From positions 1 through 42,847 of the forward strand of contig JADCEV010000052.1 of NCBI GenBank assembly GCA_020249865.1: a stretch of DNA of 42,847 bases, written 5' to 3'. Of this stretch, positions 27,506 to 35,721 are shown one piece after another (positions within the stretch are counted from its first letter, which is position 1; every line of letters begins with the position of its first letter). The position numbers and the translations under genes were made by a program. Under the pieces are notes generated by a model. That model had not been told where the DNA came from, did no database searches, and saw nothing but the letters and a program-made list of their open reading frames with translations. The DNA comes from Roseomonas sp. (lineage in GTDB: Bacteria; Pseudomonadota; Alphaproteobacteria; Acetobacterales; Acetobacteraceae).

Positions 27506-28924
27506 TCAGGTTTCCAGCATGCGCCGGAGCAGCTCCACATCCTCCGCGAAGGACCCATCGCCCTTCATCAGCTCCGCCACACGAGAGACGGCATGCATGA
27601 CCGTCGTATGGTCCCGATTGCCAAAGCGCCGCCCGATTTCGGGGAGTGAACGCGATGTCAGCTGCTTCGCCAGATACATCGCCACCTGCCGGGGCCGCGC
27701 GACATTGCGGGCACGCCGGGCAGAGGACATGTCGGTCAGGCGGATATTATAATGCTCGGCAACCTTGCGCTGGATTTCCTCAATCGTGACGCGCCGGTCA
27801 TGGGCGCGGAGGATATCATGCAAAACCTCCTGCGCGCCTTCCAGCGTGATGGGCCGGCCAAACAGATTGGCCCAGGCGATCAGGCGATTAAGCGCGCCTT
27901 CCAATTCCCGCACATTGGACGTGATCTTGTGCGCGAGGAATTCCATGACGCGCGCCGGCACCGCAACGCCGGATGACGCTGCCTTGGCTTCCAGGATGGA
28001 GATGCGGAGTTCATAGGTGGTCGCGTGCAGATCAGCCACCATGCCGCAGCCAAGCCGCGTGCGCAGCCGGTCTTCAATGCCGGACAGGTCGGATGGGGAT
28101 TTATCCGCGGAAATCACAATCTGCTTGCCGGCATCCACCAGCGCATTGAAGGTGTGGAAGAATTCTTCCTGCGTATTGTCCTTGCCGATCAGGAATTGCA
28201 GGTCATCCACCATCAGCACATCAACCGAACGCAGCGTTTCCTTGAATTCCATGGTGGATTGGCTGCGCAGCGCGGCGATAAAGCGATACATGAATTTCTC
28301 GGCGCTCATGTAAGCAACATGGCGTTCGGGATGTTGTTCGCGAATGGCCCAGGCAATGGCGTGCATCAAATGCGTCTTGCCAAGCCCAACGCCGCCATAA
28401 AGGAACAGTGGATTGAAGCCAGGTGTTGCAGGCTTTTCTGCCACGCGGCGCGCGCAGGCATGGGCGAATTCATTCGGCTTGCCGACGATGAAGCTATCGA
28501 AGGTGAAGCGCGGATCAAGCGGCGCGGACCAATCGCCGCGCGGATCAGCGACGCGGGGCGCGACACTTGTCAGGCTTTCGGCCAAGGGCTTCGGGCCATT
28601 CGCCGAAGCCTCTCCCGCAGCCGCGCGGCTGCCGGCTGCGACGCGCAGATCAACCCGGCGAATGGCAGGATTTTCCAGCTGCCATAAGGAACGAAGCCGG
28701 TCACCGTAATGGCTGCTGACCCAATCGCGCAGGAAACGTGTGGGGAGTGTGATCGTGGCTTCATCGCCATCAACGGCCGCAAGGGTCATTTGGCGAAGCC
28801 AGCTGCGAAATTCGACATCGCCCACTTCTTCGCGCAGCTTGGCGCGGATACGGGCCCATGCTTCGGCCCAGGCAGCGGGACCTTGTGGAGACATGCTATC
28901 GCTTAGCTTTTCCGTGCTTCGCAA
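27506..28924 (-). CDS. dnaA: Chromosomal replication initiator DnaA
   Basis: DnaA binds DnaA boxes and melts oriC. The protein has domain I ([24 protein letters not shown]), a short linker and the AAA+ core. The core carries Walker [10 protein letters not shown] (177-185) and Walker [13 protein letters not shown]. The C-terminal DNA-binding domain carries [27 protein letters not shown] and the signature [10 protein letters not shown]. Two starts are possible. TTG at 28924 (472 residues) has an excellent GAAGGGGG site 7 bases upstream. ATG at 28894 (462 residues) has none. I give the TTG, which as a weak start codon could also limit DnaA synthesis. Confidence 0.96.
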   Translation of the reverse strand: MRSTEKLSDSMSPQGPAAWAEAWARIRAKLREEVGDVEFRSWLRQMTLAAVDGDEATITLPTRFLRDWVSSHYGDRLRSLWQLENPAIRRVDLRVAAGSRAAAGEASANGPKPLAESLTSVAPRVADPRGDWSAPLDPRFTFDSFIVGKPNEFAHACARRVAEKPATPGFNPLFLYGGVGLGKTHLMHAIAWAIREQHPERHVAYMSAEKFMYRFIAALRSQSTMEFKETLRSVDVLMVDDLQFLIGKDNTQEEFFHTFNALVDAGKQIVISADKSPSDLSGIEDRLRTRLGCGMVADLHATTYELRISILEAKAASSGVAVPARVMEFLAHKITSNVRELEGALNRLIAWANLFGRPITLEGAQEVLHDILRAHDRRVTIEEIQRKVAEHYNIRLTDMSSARRARNVARPRQVAMYLAKQLTSRSLPEIGRRFGNRDHTTVMHAVSRVAELMKGDGSFAEDVELLRRMLET

Positions 28925-29200
28925 GGCGCTGCCCCCTTCAAACGCTTATATCACCAACCCCGTTGCCATCATCATGCTTCGGAGCGCGACCAAAATTCAA
29001 TAGCAAAAGAAGCTGACCAAAAAATTTTCGCAGAACCGAAAAGCCGCGTCATCATAGCTTGACATATGCAGTGAAATCCTCGCGCACCATCAGTGATAAC
29101 GCGCGCATTACGAGCAGGGCATTTGAGCCGCGCAGACAAAGCTACGCGGCGTAAAATGCGGAATATTCCCGGAAGATCGCGAAGAAAAAAGATAACGCCG
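28925..29200. other. rpsT-dnaA spacer, AT-rich, no recognisable oriC
   Basis: These 276 bases separate rpsT from dnaA, both on the minus strand. An AT-rich stretch lies at ~28985-29045 (AAAATTCAATAGCAAAAGAA, CCAAAAAATTTTCG). A TATGAT read on the minus strand (29056-29051) is a possible dnaA -10, without a good -35. I searched for TTATCCACA-type boxes and found only poor matches (TTATATCAC, TTATCACTG), and no GANTC sites. In alphaproteobacteria the origin is often away from dnaA, so this is probably a promoter region only. Confidence 0.4.
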
Positions 29201-29467
29201 TCAGGCGCCGACGGATTTCACCCGCGCGGAAAGTCGCGACAATTTGCGCGCGACAGTATTGGCATGCACCACACCCTTGGTCGCAGCGCGCTGCATTTCA
29301 GGCTGGGCCGCGCGAAACGCTTCCTGGGCCGCAGCCTTGTCGCCAGACTTCACCGCTTCTTCGACCTTGCGCAAAAAGCTCCGCACACGCGACTTGCGCG
29401 CCTTGTTGCGCGCGGTGCGCTTTTCAGTCTGACGAATGCGCTTGCGCGCGGAAGCGTTATTGGCCAT
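29201..29467 (-). CDS. rpsT: 30S ribosomal protein S20
   Basis: A small, very basic 88-residue protein begins [39 protein letters not shown] and ends [16 protein letters not shown]. This is the characteristic S20 three-helix sequence that binds 16S rRNA in the 30S body. The ATG at 29467 is the conserved start; the frame is open to 29584 but that part is not conserved. rpsT next to dnaA is a common alphaproteobacterial arrangement. A weak stem (CCGTC/GACGG) spanning its stop, followed by TTATCTTTTTTC on the minus strand, might help termination. Confidence 0.96.
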   Translation of the reverse strand: MANNASARKRIRQTEKRTARNKARKSRVRSFLRKVEEAVKSGDKAAAQEAFRAAQPEMQRAATKGVVHANTVARKLSRLSARVKSVGA

Positions 29468-29630
29468 GGGCTGTCTGTTCAAACCTGGAAAGGAAGCGGC
29501 GCTTGGCCGCCTGGGAGGGCGGGTAACTAGCGCCGGAGCCTGGGCTGCGTCAAGCCGGGCCGTTTGGGTTACCTCCAAGGCCATGGCGTACGGCTTTTCT
29601 TATCCGATTGACGCGTTAAATTGCCAATCC

Positions 29631-30338
29631 ATGAAGCGTTTCTGGGAAGCGGCCCTGGCCGTACCAAGGCTTGAAGGCGGCTACGGCGTCGTGCTGGATG
29701 GTCGCCCCTTGCGCCTGCCCGGCGGCAGTATCCTTGCCACCGAAAAGCGCCGCCTGGCTGAGGCCATTGCCGATGAATGGCACAGGGCTGGCGGAACCAA
29801 GGGCGGTGAGATGACCCAGGAAGATGTGCCCCTCACCCGGATTGTGGCTTCTGCCCAAGAACGCATCGCGCCAGACCCGAAACCCGTTGTGGAGGGCATC
29901 ACGAAATATGGAGAAACGGACCTGCTCTGCTACCGGGCTGAGGATCATCGCCTCGCTGCGCGGCAGGCAGAAGCCTGGCAGCCCATGATTGAATGGGCGG
30001 CGCTGGCGCTGGATGCGCCGCTCAACATCACGCAGGGGCTCATGCCCGTGCCCCAGGCCCCCGAAAGCCTGGCTGCGCTGCAGGCCGCCGTCGCGCGGCA
30101 TGATGCCGGCGGCCTCGCCGCGCTTGGCGTGGCGGTGCCGGCCTTGGGCAGCCTGGTGCTTGGCCTTGCCATCAGCCTTGGGCGGCTCAATGCCGAAGAA
30201 GCGCATCGGCTGGCGATAGTTGATGAGGTATTTCAGGAAGAATTCTGGGGCACGGATGCAGAAGCCGCTACGCGGCGCCAGAGCCGCCTTGATGATCTGA
30301 AACTGGCCGAGCGTTTCCTGGCACTGATGGCCGACTGA
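29631..30338 (+). CDS. ATP12-family F1-ATPase assembly chaperone
   Basis: A 235-residue protein is homologous to mitochondrial ATP12, which binds the F1 alpha subunit before assembly. It opens MKRFWEAALAVPRLEGGYGVVLDGRPLRLPGG, followed by LAEAIADEWHRAGG, a TRIVASAQERI helix and the ETDLLCYRAE...LAARQAEAWQPMIEW block, all family hallmarks. ALSLGRLNAEEA-like and VDEVFQEEFWGTDAEA segments close it. The ATG at 29631 is chosen because family members begin at MKRFW; ATG 29583 would add 16 residues. It is divergent from rpsT. Confidence 0.92.
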   Translation: MKRFWEAALAVPRLEGGYGVVLDGRPLRLPGGSILATEKRRLAEAIADEWHRAGGTKGGEMTQEDVPLTRIVASAQERIAPDPKPVVEGITKYGETDLLCYRAEDHRLAARQAEAWQPMIEWAALALDAPLNITQGLMPVPQAPESLAALQAAVARHDAGGLAALGVAVPALGSLVLGLAISLGRLNAEEAHRLAIVDEVFQEEFWGTDAEAATRRQSRLDDLKLAERFLALMAD

Positions 30339-30418
30339 TTCTTTTGCGCTAACCTGCATGGATTGTTTCGGAGTCGGCCACTCATGGGTCAACCGTATCT
30401 TCCAGTGGAATCCTGCGC

Positions 30419-31234
30419 ATGAAGCTTCCCCCGTGTCGCAAGCTATACAAGGCGCTGATCCTTTTCATGCTCGCTCTGCCGATCCTGCCGGCGCGCGGGG
30501 AGGCCGAAGCGCTGATGGAAGACCCCTTTGGCATCATCGGCGTCGCACCGACCGCCGCGGGCGGCCAAACCTTGAGCCTCGGCCTTGGGTATTCGCGCGC
30601 GCGGGATGGCGCGAACCGCAATCTTTACGGCGGCGCGCTGGAAGCTGAAGCGGGGCTGGTGCGCGGGCTTGATCTGCGCCTTGCCCAGGCGATCGAATTC
30701 GGTCCCGCAGCGCCCTACCCCGCGGATGATGCAAAGCGCGTATGGGGCGGGCTGTCCCAGCTTGGGTTGCGTTGGCAATTCCTGGAAGAAGATGGCTGGC
30801 GCCCGGCGCTTGGTGTTTTTGGTGCTGTGCGCACCGCCTATGGGGAGACGAGCGTGCCATCGCAAAGCGGGCAGATTGTTGGCCTGCTGAGCAAGACCCT
30901 GATTGAAGGCCCGCGCCCGCTGGCGTTTTCATTCAATGCCGGCTGGTCCGAATTGTTCAATGCGGAACCTGGGGAAAGGGCGGGGCGCTATGAATTCGCC
31001 GCTGGCCTCACGCAGAACCTTGCCCAAAATACGTCACTTGGCGTCAGCTATTTGCGCCATCAGCAGGATCGCGGCGAAAAGGATCAGAACATCATCGCGG
31101 CCGGGCTTTGGCATCGGCTTGGGCGCGCCGGCCCCATCATGGCCGCGGGCGCGGGCGCGGGGATTGGCGATGATTCACCGCGCTTTCTGGTTTTCGCCTC
31201 GCTCAAATGGCTTTTCGGGGCAGCGGCGCCGTGA
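30419..31234 (+). CDS. Exported beta-barrel-like protein, unknown function
   Basis: A 271-residue protein has a signal peptide (basic MKLPPCRKLYK, hydrophobic ALILFMLALPILPA, cleavage near residue 28). Alternating amphipathic strands follow: QTLSLGLGYSRAR, LRLAQAIEFG, LRWQFLEEDGW, LGVFGAVRTAYG and TSLGVSYLRHQQDRG. The final strand is FLVFASLKWLFG. The pattern suggests a small outer-membrane barrel or a lipid-binding periplasmic barrel. I do not recognise a named family. It starts 81 bp after the ATP12-like gene on the same strand and converges with the serine hydrolase (12 bp between stops). Confidence 0.7.
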   Translation: MKLPPCRKLYKALILFMLALPILPARGEAEALMEDPFGIIGVAPTAAGGQTLSLGLGYSRARDGANRNLYGGALEAEAGLVRGLDLRLAQAIEFGPAAPYPADDAKRVWGGLSQLGLRWQFLEEDGWRPALGVFGAVRTAYGETSVPSQSGQIVGLLSKTLIEGPRPLAFSFNAGWSELFNAEPGERAGRYEFAAGLTQNLAQNTSLGVSYLRHQQDRGEKDQNIIAAGLWHRLGRAGPIMAAGAGAGIGDDSPRFLVFASLKWLFGAAAP

Positions 31235-31246
31235 TGCTTTGGCGCG

Positions 31247-32485
31247 CTATGCCTCAATCGCCTGATAGGTCAGCATATTGATCAGGCGGCGATAGCGCTG
31301 GCGCAATTCGCCCGGCGCATGGGCCATGAAGACAACACTCAGCCGCTCCGCCGGATCGGCCCAGAAATACGTGCCCCAAACGCCGGACCAGCCAAAGGCA
31401 CCGGGCGCACCCATGAGGCCAGAGCCACCACGCGCCAGCCGCACCGCAACAGTCAGGCCGAAGCCATAACCAGCCAAGGCCGGGTCCATGGAAGCCACGC
31501 GATTATCGATGCCCTGCAAATGATCCGATGCCATCCAGGCAACCGTTTGCGGCGCCAATACGCGCACGCCATTCAGCACGCCACCGGCGCGCAGCATTTC
31601 AACAAAGCGCAGATAATCCGCCGCGGTGGAAACCAAACCCGCGCCGCCGGTTTCCATCTTCGGCGCGCGCAGCGGCGCTTCCACGGATTGCGGCGCACCC
31701 GTGATCGAGTCCTTCGCAAAAGGCCGGGCAAAGCGCGCCAGTTTTTCTTGGGGCAGCACATAGCCGGTTTCTTCCATGCCAAGCGGCGCAAAAACACGCT
31801 CCCGCATCAGCGCGCCAAGCGAGGCACCACCCGCGCGTTCCGCAACCCCGCCCAGCACATCCGTCGAAAGCCCATATTCCCAAACCGTGCCGGGATGGTG
31901 GCGGAGCGGCAGGCCAGAAAGGGTCTGCGCAAAGCCCTCCGTATCCATATTCTCGGCAACCCAGAAGGAACCGGGAGGTGCCACGGCATGCACGGCCGTG
32001 CCATCGCGCCCGCCATAAACCAGGCCCGTTGTGTGGCGCATGGCATCCTGCACCGTCATGGGGCGGATCGCCGCTTCGCTTTCAATCGGGCCTTTCCCAG
32101 AAAGCATTTCAGGCGTTGGCTTCGCCACCTGCATCTGCATCAGCGGCGGCAACCAGGCACCAACCGGGTCAGTCACCAGCAGGCGGCCTTCCTCGATCAG
32201 CGAAAGCGCCACCACGCCGGTGACGGGTTTCGTCATGGAGGCAATGGAGAAAATCGCATCCGCCTGCATCGGCGCGTGGCTTTCGGGATCACGATGGCCA
32301 ATCGCTTCCAGATGCACCAGCTTGCCATCGCGTGCGATGGCGACAACGCAGCCCGGCAGCCTGCCGGCGGCCATTTCGCGTTCCATCGCCGGGCGAATAC
32401 GCGCGAGCCTCGCGGGTGACATGCCAACCATTTCCGGCCGCGTGACCGGCAAAGGCGGCGCATCGGTTTCAATCACCGGGCTCAT
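31247..32485 (-). CDS. Serine hydrolase, class C beta-lactamase-like
   Basis: A 412-residue penicillin-binding-protein-fold hydrolase. The nucleophile motif is SMTK (S83-K86), followed by GVVALSLIEEGRLLVTDPV. WEYGLSTDVLG holds the Tyr of the second motif, and the region AFGWSGVWGTYFWADP takes the place of the KTG box. No signal peptide is seen, so the enzyme is probably cytoplasmic and an esterase or EstB-like hydrolase rather than a resistance enzyme. The start ATG at 32485 overlaps the stop of the metallo-beta-lactamase-fold gene as ATGA, so the two are coupled. Confidence 0.9.
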   Translation of the reverse strand: MSPVIETDAPPLPVTRPEMVGMSPARLARIRPAMEREMAAGRLPGCVVAIARDGKLVHLEAIGHRDPESHAPMQADAIFSIASMTKPVTGVVALSLIEEGRLLVTDPVGAWLPPLMQMQVAKPTPEMLSGKGPIESEAAIRPMTVQDAMRHTTGLVYGGRDGTAVHAVAPPGSFWVAENMDTEGFAQTLSGLPLRHHPGTVWEYGLSTDVLGGVAERAGGASLGALMRERVFAPLGMEETGYVLPQEKLARFARPFAKDSITGAPQSVEAPLRAPKMETGGAGLVSTAADYLRFVEMLRAGGVLNGVRVLAPQTVAWMASDHLQGIDNRVASMDPALAGYGFGLTVAVRLARGGSGLMGAPGAFGWSGVWGTYFWADPAERLSVVFMAHAPGELRQRYRRLINMLTYQAIEA

Positions 32486-33129
32486 GGGGCGTTCTCTCCG
32501 ACGAAGGGATTGCTGCGGCGTTCCGCGCCAAAGCTGGAAGCCGGGCCATGGCCGCAAAGGAATTGGATATGATCACCCAGCGGAAAAAGCTTTGTGCGAA
32601 TGGCATGCAGCAGGGCCGCCGTATCGCCATAGGGAAAATCAGTGCGCCCGATGGAACCCTGAAACAGCACATCGCCCACAATGGCGATACCCATCTCCGC
32701 ATTCACGAAAACCACATGCCCTGGCGTATGGCCCGGGCAGTGCAGTACAGCAAAAGCGATGCCGGCGATCTCCACCGTCTCACCTTCGTCAAGCCAACGA
32801 TTGGGCGTAACGGCGCGGCATTGCAGCCCGTATTTGGCGCCCTGTTCCACCAGGCCTTCCAGCAGGAAGGCATCGGCGCGATGCGGGCCTTCAATGGGGA
32901 TATTGCCGAGCACCTCGGCCAATTCTGCAGCGCCACCGGCATGATCCATATGGCCATGCGTCAGCAGTATGCGGTCAATGGTGATGCCGGCTTCGGTAAT
33001 CGCGCCTTCGATCTGCGCGACATCGCCGCCCGGGTCTATCACCACGCCGCGCTTGGTATCCTGATCCCAGATCAGGGCGCAGTTTTGCTGAAAGGGCGTC
33101 ACGGGGATGATGGCGGCGGCAAGGGTCAT
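32482..33129 (-). CDS. MBL-fold metallo-hydrolase (glyoxalase II-like)
   Basis: This 215-residue protein starts MTLAAAIIPVTPFQQNCALIWD and carries the zinc motif THGHMDHAGG (57-66), the His in CPGHTPGHVVF, the bridging Asp in IVGDVLFQGSIGRTDFP and a final CGHGPASSFGAER His. The sequence fits the short glyoxalase II/YcbL-type thioesterases that hydrolyse S-acylglutathione or related thioesters. It lies 66 bp after the DUF2783 gene and overlaps the serine hydrolase by 4 bp, forming a three-gene minus-strand unit. Confidence 0.92.
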   Translation of the reverse strand: MTLAAAIIPVTPFQQNCALIWDQDTKRGVVIDPGGDVAQIEGAITEAGITIDRILLTHGHMDHAGGAAELAEVLGNIPIEGPHRADAFLLEGLVEQGAKYGLQCRAVTPNRWLDEGETVEIAGIAFAVLHCPGHTPGHVVFVNAEMGIAIVGDVLFQGSIGRTDFPYGDTAALLHAIRTKLFPLGDHIQFLCGHGPASSFGAERRSNPFVGENAP

Positions 33130-33195
33130 GGGCCAAGGCTGGCCTGAATGGCCCGAAAGGTAAAGAAGCAAGCGCGGTCTTTCCAGCGCGGCGCC

Positions 33196-33408
33196 TTATG
33201 CCTTTGGGCTTTGGGAAATTGTCGCGCGTGCCAGCGCCAGGGCTTCGCGCAATACGGGCATATCACCAATTTGATTGGCGAGAATCAGCACCAAGGCCGC
33301 GTTCAGATCAGCACTTTCGTTTTCCGTCAGGCCGCGATGCGCTTCAATAATGGCGCGATAGGCCGCATCGGGATCGGCGAAGCGCGCGCTGGTATCAAGC
33401 CCTGTCAT
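33196..33408 (-). CDS. DUF2783-type small protein
   Basis: A 70-residue protein: MTGLDTSARFADPDAAYRAIIEAHRG..., then ESADLNAALVLILANQIGD and a final short helix. The pattern ADPDAxYRAIxEAHxGLxxxxSxxLNAxLVLxLANxxGD is what I remember of DUF2783. Members usually sit beside a metallo-beta-lactamase-fold hydrolase and an oxidoreductase, as here with the hydrolase. Function unknown. ATG 33408 has an AGG about 9 bases upstream; the in-frame extension to 33507 is unconserved. Confidence 0.8.
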   Translation of the reverse strand: MTGLDTSARFADPDAAYRAIIEAHRGLTENESADLNAALVLILANQIGDMPVLREALALARATISQSPKA

Positions 33409-33827
33409 GGCGCACCTGTCTTTCTGAACCATGGCCTTGGCGCAGATCGGCCACCTGCTGAAACCGGGTCGCCATATAGCCATCCGAAGCCATGAATTAG
33501 CCCGCAAGAGATGTCAGTACAAAGCATGCGTCAGCCACTCGTCATTGTCTGCGGCATCACCGCGTGGACACTTTTCTCCCCAAGCCTTAGTACCGTTTCG
33601 CTAATGTCGCAACGGCAGAAGCGAAGCACACTTTGCATTGAAGGTGTATCCAGACAAAGAGTATCCTCGAGCATTTCCGAGAAAGCGATAAGACAGGATT
33701 TTGGTACTTGCCGCGCAAGGGAATGATAGCGGGAAATACGCTCCCGCACGGGCAGGCTACTCTGGACGTGCTCTCAAAATCCGTCATTATAACCGATTTG
33801 ATTTTCGGGTTACAGCACCAGCGCGTC
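33409..33827. other. Island-flanking spacer without a convincing gene
   Basis: This 419-bp stretch marks the junction between GC-rich core DNA (up to ~33500) and the more AT-rich acquired-looking DNA beyond. Two short open frames on the minus strand (33531-33749 and 33587-33874) encode nothing I recognise and have no ribosome-binding site worth noting. It contains an inverted repeat GCGGG/CCCGC (33729-33747) and a hairpin just after the Abi-type gene. I looked for a copy of the tRNA-Arg 3' end, as expected of an attachment-site repeat, and did not find one. Confidence 0.45.
33790..33812 (-). terminator. Hairpin after the Abi-type gene, weak terminator candidate
   Basis: TAACCGA (33790-33796) pairs with TCGGGTTA (33805-33812), with one bulged G and an 8-base AT-rich loop. 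It starts 16 bp past the stop of the gene at 33828-34664. Only TAAT follows on the minus strand, so termination is doubtful. Confidence 0.3.
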
Positions 33828-34664
33828 CTAACTTCCGCTGTCCTTTTGCCCTTCGCGGTCCTTCCACGTGGCAACTAAGAACGCGGCCATGGTGCCCGCG
33901 AGGTTGACCGCAAGCTCCGCGTGTCGTGTCTTCGGGCGCACTGGCCTTCGTCCCTGCCCGTGCGAATCGCTGATCTTGTTCCGCAGCGTGCCGAGCCGGT
34001 TCACAATTTGCTGGCAGCTTCCGAGGATGGCCTTGAAGCTCTCTTCGTGATGTTGGCTTGGCGCGAGGTTCAACCGTTCTGACGCCATACTCCAAAGCTT
34101 GGGAAGATCGGCGTCTTCCGGGTATGCTGCGCTCGCATCGTCAAGGACGTGCTTACACACAGTTTCGAGCAAAGTGCGTGCGGCCGTGATGGCGCCTTCG
34201 GGATCGGCGGCACGGCGATCGAGCGCCTTCTGCCACGCGGCGTGCACGTTATCAGCGTCGAAGGCTTCCAAGGCCTCCGTGATCGGCGTGACGCCCGGCG
34301 TGCGGTCAAGGCCTTCCAGGTAATCCAACAGTGGCCGGAACCCGCCCCATATGAGTTGCCTGCGTTCTGCGTAGGTTGGCTTCTCGTATTTGACCCAACC
34401 CCAGAACTGCGCGAGATCGCTGCATCGTTTGATGAATTCCGGCAGTTTGGTCTTTGTGTCGGCACGCTGCGCAAAATAGCGGCGAAGTTCCTTGTAGACT
34501 TTATCGCCGCCGTCGAAAGAGCACCCTGTCGCTTCCGCGATAAGCCCTTCCTGCAACCGCATTGCGCGGTCTAAATCTGTCTTGCCAAATAGCGTATCGT
34601 CCGGGTCCACGTCGCGCCTATGCACGCTTGTTAGTGGTGTCGCAGGGGGTGGGCGAAGCGTCAT
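33828..34664 (-). CDS. Abortive-infection family protein (Abi_C-like domain)
   Basis: A 278-residue soluble protein. The N-terminal ~150 residues are helical (DLDRAMRLQEGLIAEATG, ELRRYFAQ, RRQLIWGGFRPLLDYLEG). Residues ~156-270 match my memory of the Abi_C domain: GAITAARTLLETVCKHVLDD, a middle LPKLWSMASERLNL, and LGTLRNKISDSHGQG (224-238). The last contains R228-x6-H235, the Rx4-6H pattern of HEPN ribonucleases. Proteins of this class are tied to phage abortive infection. The ATG at 34664 overlaps the upstream gene by 47 bp; a TTG at 34772 or GTG at 34625 are other starts. The overlap implies coupled expression. RNase activity is inference. Confidence 0.8.
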   Translation of the reverse strand: MTLRPPPATPLTSVHRRDVDPDDTLFGKTDLDRAMRLQEGLIAEATGCSFDGGDKVYKELRRYFAQRADTKTKLPEFIKRCSDLAQFWGWVKYEKPTYAERRQLIWGGFRPLLDYLEGLDRTPGVTPITEALEAFDADNVHAAWQKALDRRAADPEGAITAARTLLETVCKHVLDDASAAYPEDADLPKLWSMASERLNLAPSQHHEESFKAILGSCQQIVNRLGTLRNKISDSHGQGRRPVRPKTRHAELAVNLAGTMAAFLVATWKDREGQKDSGS

Positions 34665-35409
34665 GATGGAGGGGCGGCCCTTCGCCGCGTCGGCGTCGTG
34701 CACGATCTTCCACGATACGAAGAAGATGACTGGTGAGAATGAGCATCTCGCCTGCCTCTGACGCGTCGGCAATCGTCACTGTGCGATGGCTGGTCGGGTT
34801 CTTGTAGGAGCCGATAGCTCCCGCAAAAAGGTGTCCCAATGCTTCACGTTCGGCCCTCAGCAACGTGTAATCTGAAAGCGGCCCTGTGTCAGGATGGAAC
34901 GCTGTCCGCATAAGCTCTGCGCCGATCATGCGTGCATCGGCGCCAGCGGCCTCGCGCACCGCAACCTCAACTTGCTTAAAGGCCGCGAATACCGCGAGGT
35001 CATGTGCGCCGCGTAGGAAATTTGCCCAGGCATCGGACGCGATCTTGGGATGCAGCAAGTTGCGCGGAAGCAGTGCGGCCTTTGCAAAATCATTGAACGC
35101 TTCGTCGGTCTCAATCTTCTCGCCCGCACGTGAAATGGCGTACCAAGCGCCCATATCCCGCGGCTTTGGCACTATCAATCCCTGTACGGCGAGCCATGTC
35201 CAAGCCTCTGAAATTGCGAGTCCAATGGCTTCAGAAAATTGGCGCGGATAAACTTCCTGCATCTGATGGAGGTGATTGACGATGTTGAATAGATGGATCT
35301 CGCCACGATGTCGCTTGAAAATCGGAAGTAGCACGCGGGCAAGTTCCTGAGGTGCGAGCGAAAGAAGAACTTTGGCATCGGGAAGGGCGGTCTTTATGTC
35401 CTGGATCAT
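34618..35409 (-). CDS. TIGR02391 family (HEPN_Ymh-like) protein
   Basis: A 263-residue soluble protein. The N-terminal ~115 residues look like a winged-helix-type region (EIHLFNIVNHLHQ..., ISEAWTWLAVQGLIVPKPRD). Residues ~118-240 carry the TIGR02391 pattern: LHPKIASDAWANFLRGAHDLAVFAAFKQVEVAVREAAG, IGAELMRTAF, LFAGAIGSYKNPTSHR (194-209) and a final helical bundle. In relatives the KNPxxH segment is the HEPN active-site motif. Here K203-N204...H208 is kept, but the Arg of the strict Rx4-6H form is not. First gene of a two-gene unit with the Abi_C-like gene, 175 bp from the tRNA-Arg 3' end. Base composition is visibly lower in GC than neighbours. Confidence 0.82.
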   Translation of the reverse strand: MIQDIKTALPDAKVLLSLAPQELARVLLPIFKRHRGEIHLFNIVNHLHQMQEVYPRQFSEAIGLAISEAWTWLAVQGLIVPKPRDMGAWYAISRAGEKIETDEAFNDFAKAALLPRNLLHPKIASDAWANFLRGAHDLAVFAAFKQVEVAVREAAGADARMIGAELMRTAFHPDTGPLSDYTLLRAEREALGHLFAGAIGSYKNPTSHRTVTIADASEAGEMLILTSHLLRIVEDRARRRRGEGPPLHHDASPTPCDTTNKRA

Positions 35410-35583
35410 GCTGCAAGCTCACACCGATTCTTTAGCTGCGTAACATAGGAAAACCATTACGGCCGCGCCTCACAAGTTGGCGACCCTTCCCCAAACGCGC
35501 CGGAGGTATAATGAGAATTGTTAGGACGCCGCAAAGCAACATCTCTATTTTTCGCATGAAATCAGATAGTAAAGCAGAAAATC

Positions 35584-35660
35584 TGGCGGACCCGATACGA
35601 TTCGAACGTACGACCTTTGCCTTCGGAGGGCAACGCTCTATCCAGCTGAGCTACGGGTCC
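35584..35660 (-). tRNA. tRNA-Arg, anticodon CCG
   Basis: Read on the minus strand the sequence folds into a full cloverleaf. The 7-bp acceptor stem GGACCCG/CGGGTCC is closed by a G discriminator and an encoded CCA (35586-35584). The D-arm contains AGCTCAGCTGGATAGAGC. The anticodon stem TTGCC/GGCAA has the loop CTCCGAA, so the anticodon is CCG, reading CGG. The T-loop is TTCGAAT. Its 3' end faces the two defence-type genes, a typical integration-site geometry. Confidence 0.97.
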
Positions 35661-35721
35661 CCAACAACGCTTCTAGCCCGGCCAAGGCCCCGGGGGAAGG
35701 GCTTTCGCAAGGCAGCCACCC

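Noticed and set aside
28925-29200. Origin of replication next to dnaA
   Set aside because: AT-rich, but no cluster of TTATCCACA-type boxes is visible, and alphaproteobacterial origins are often elsewhere.
33729-33747. CRISPR-like or terminator repeat GCGGG/CCCGC
   Set aside because: Single short inverted repeat, no repeated array and no U-tract.
33531-33749. Possible 72-residue gene in the island spacer
   Set aside because: No recognisable family, no good ribosome-binding site and overlap with another equally weak frame.
33787-33812. Attachment-site copy of the tRNA-Arg 3' end
   Set aside because: ACCGATTTGATTTTCGG only loosely resembles the tRNA end; the similarity is too short and gapped to count as a direct repeat.
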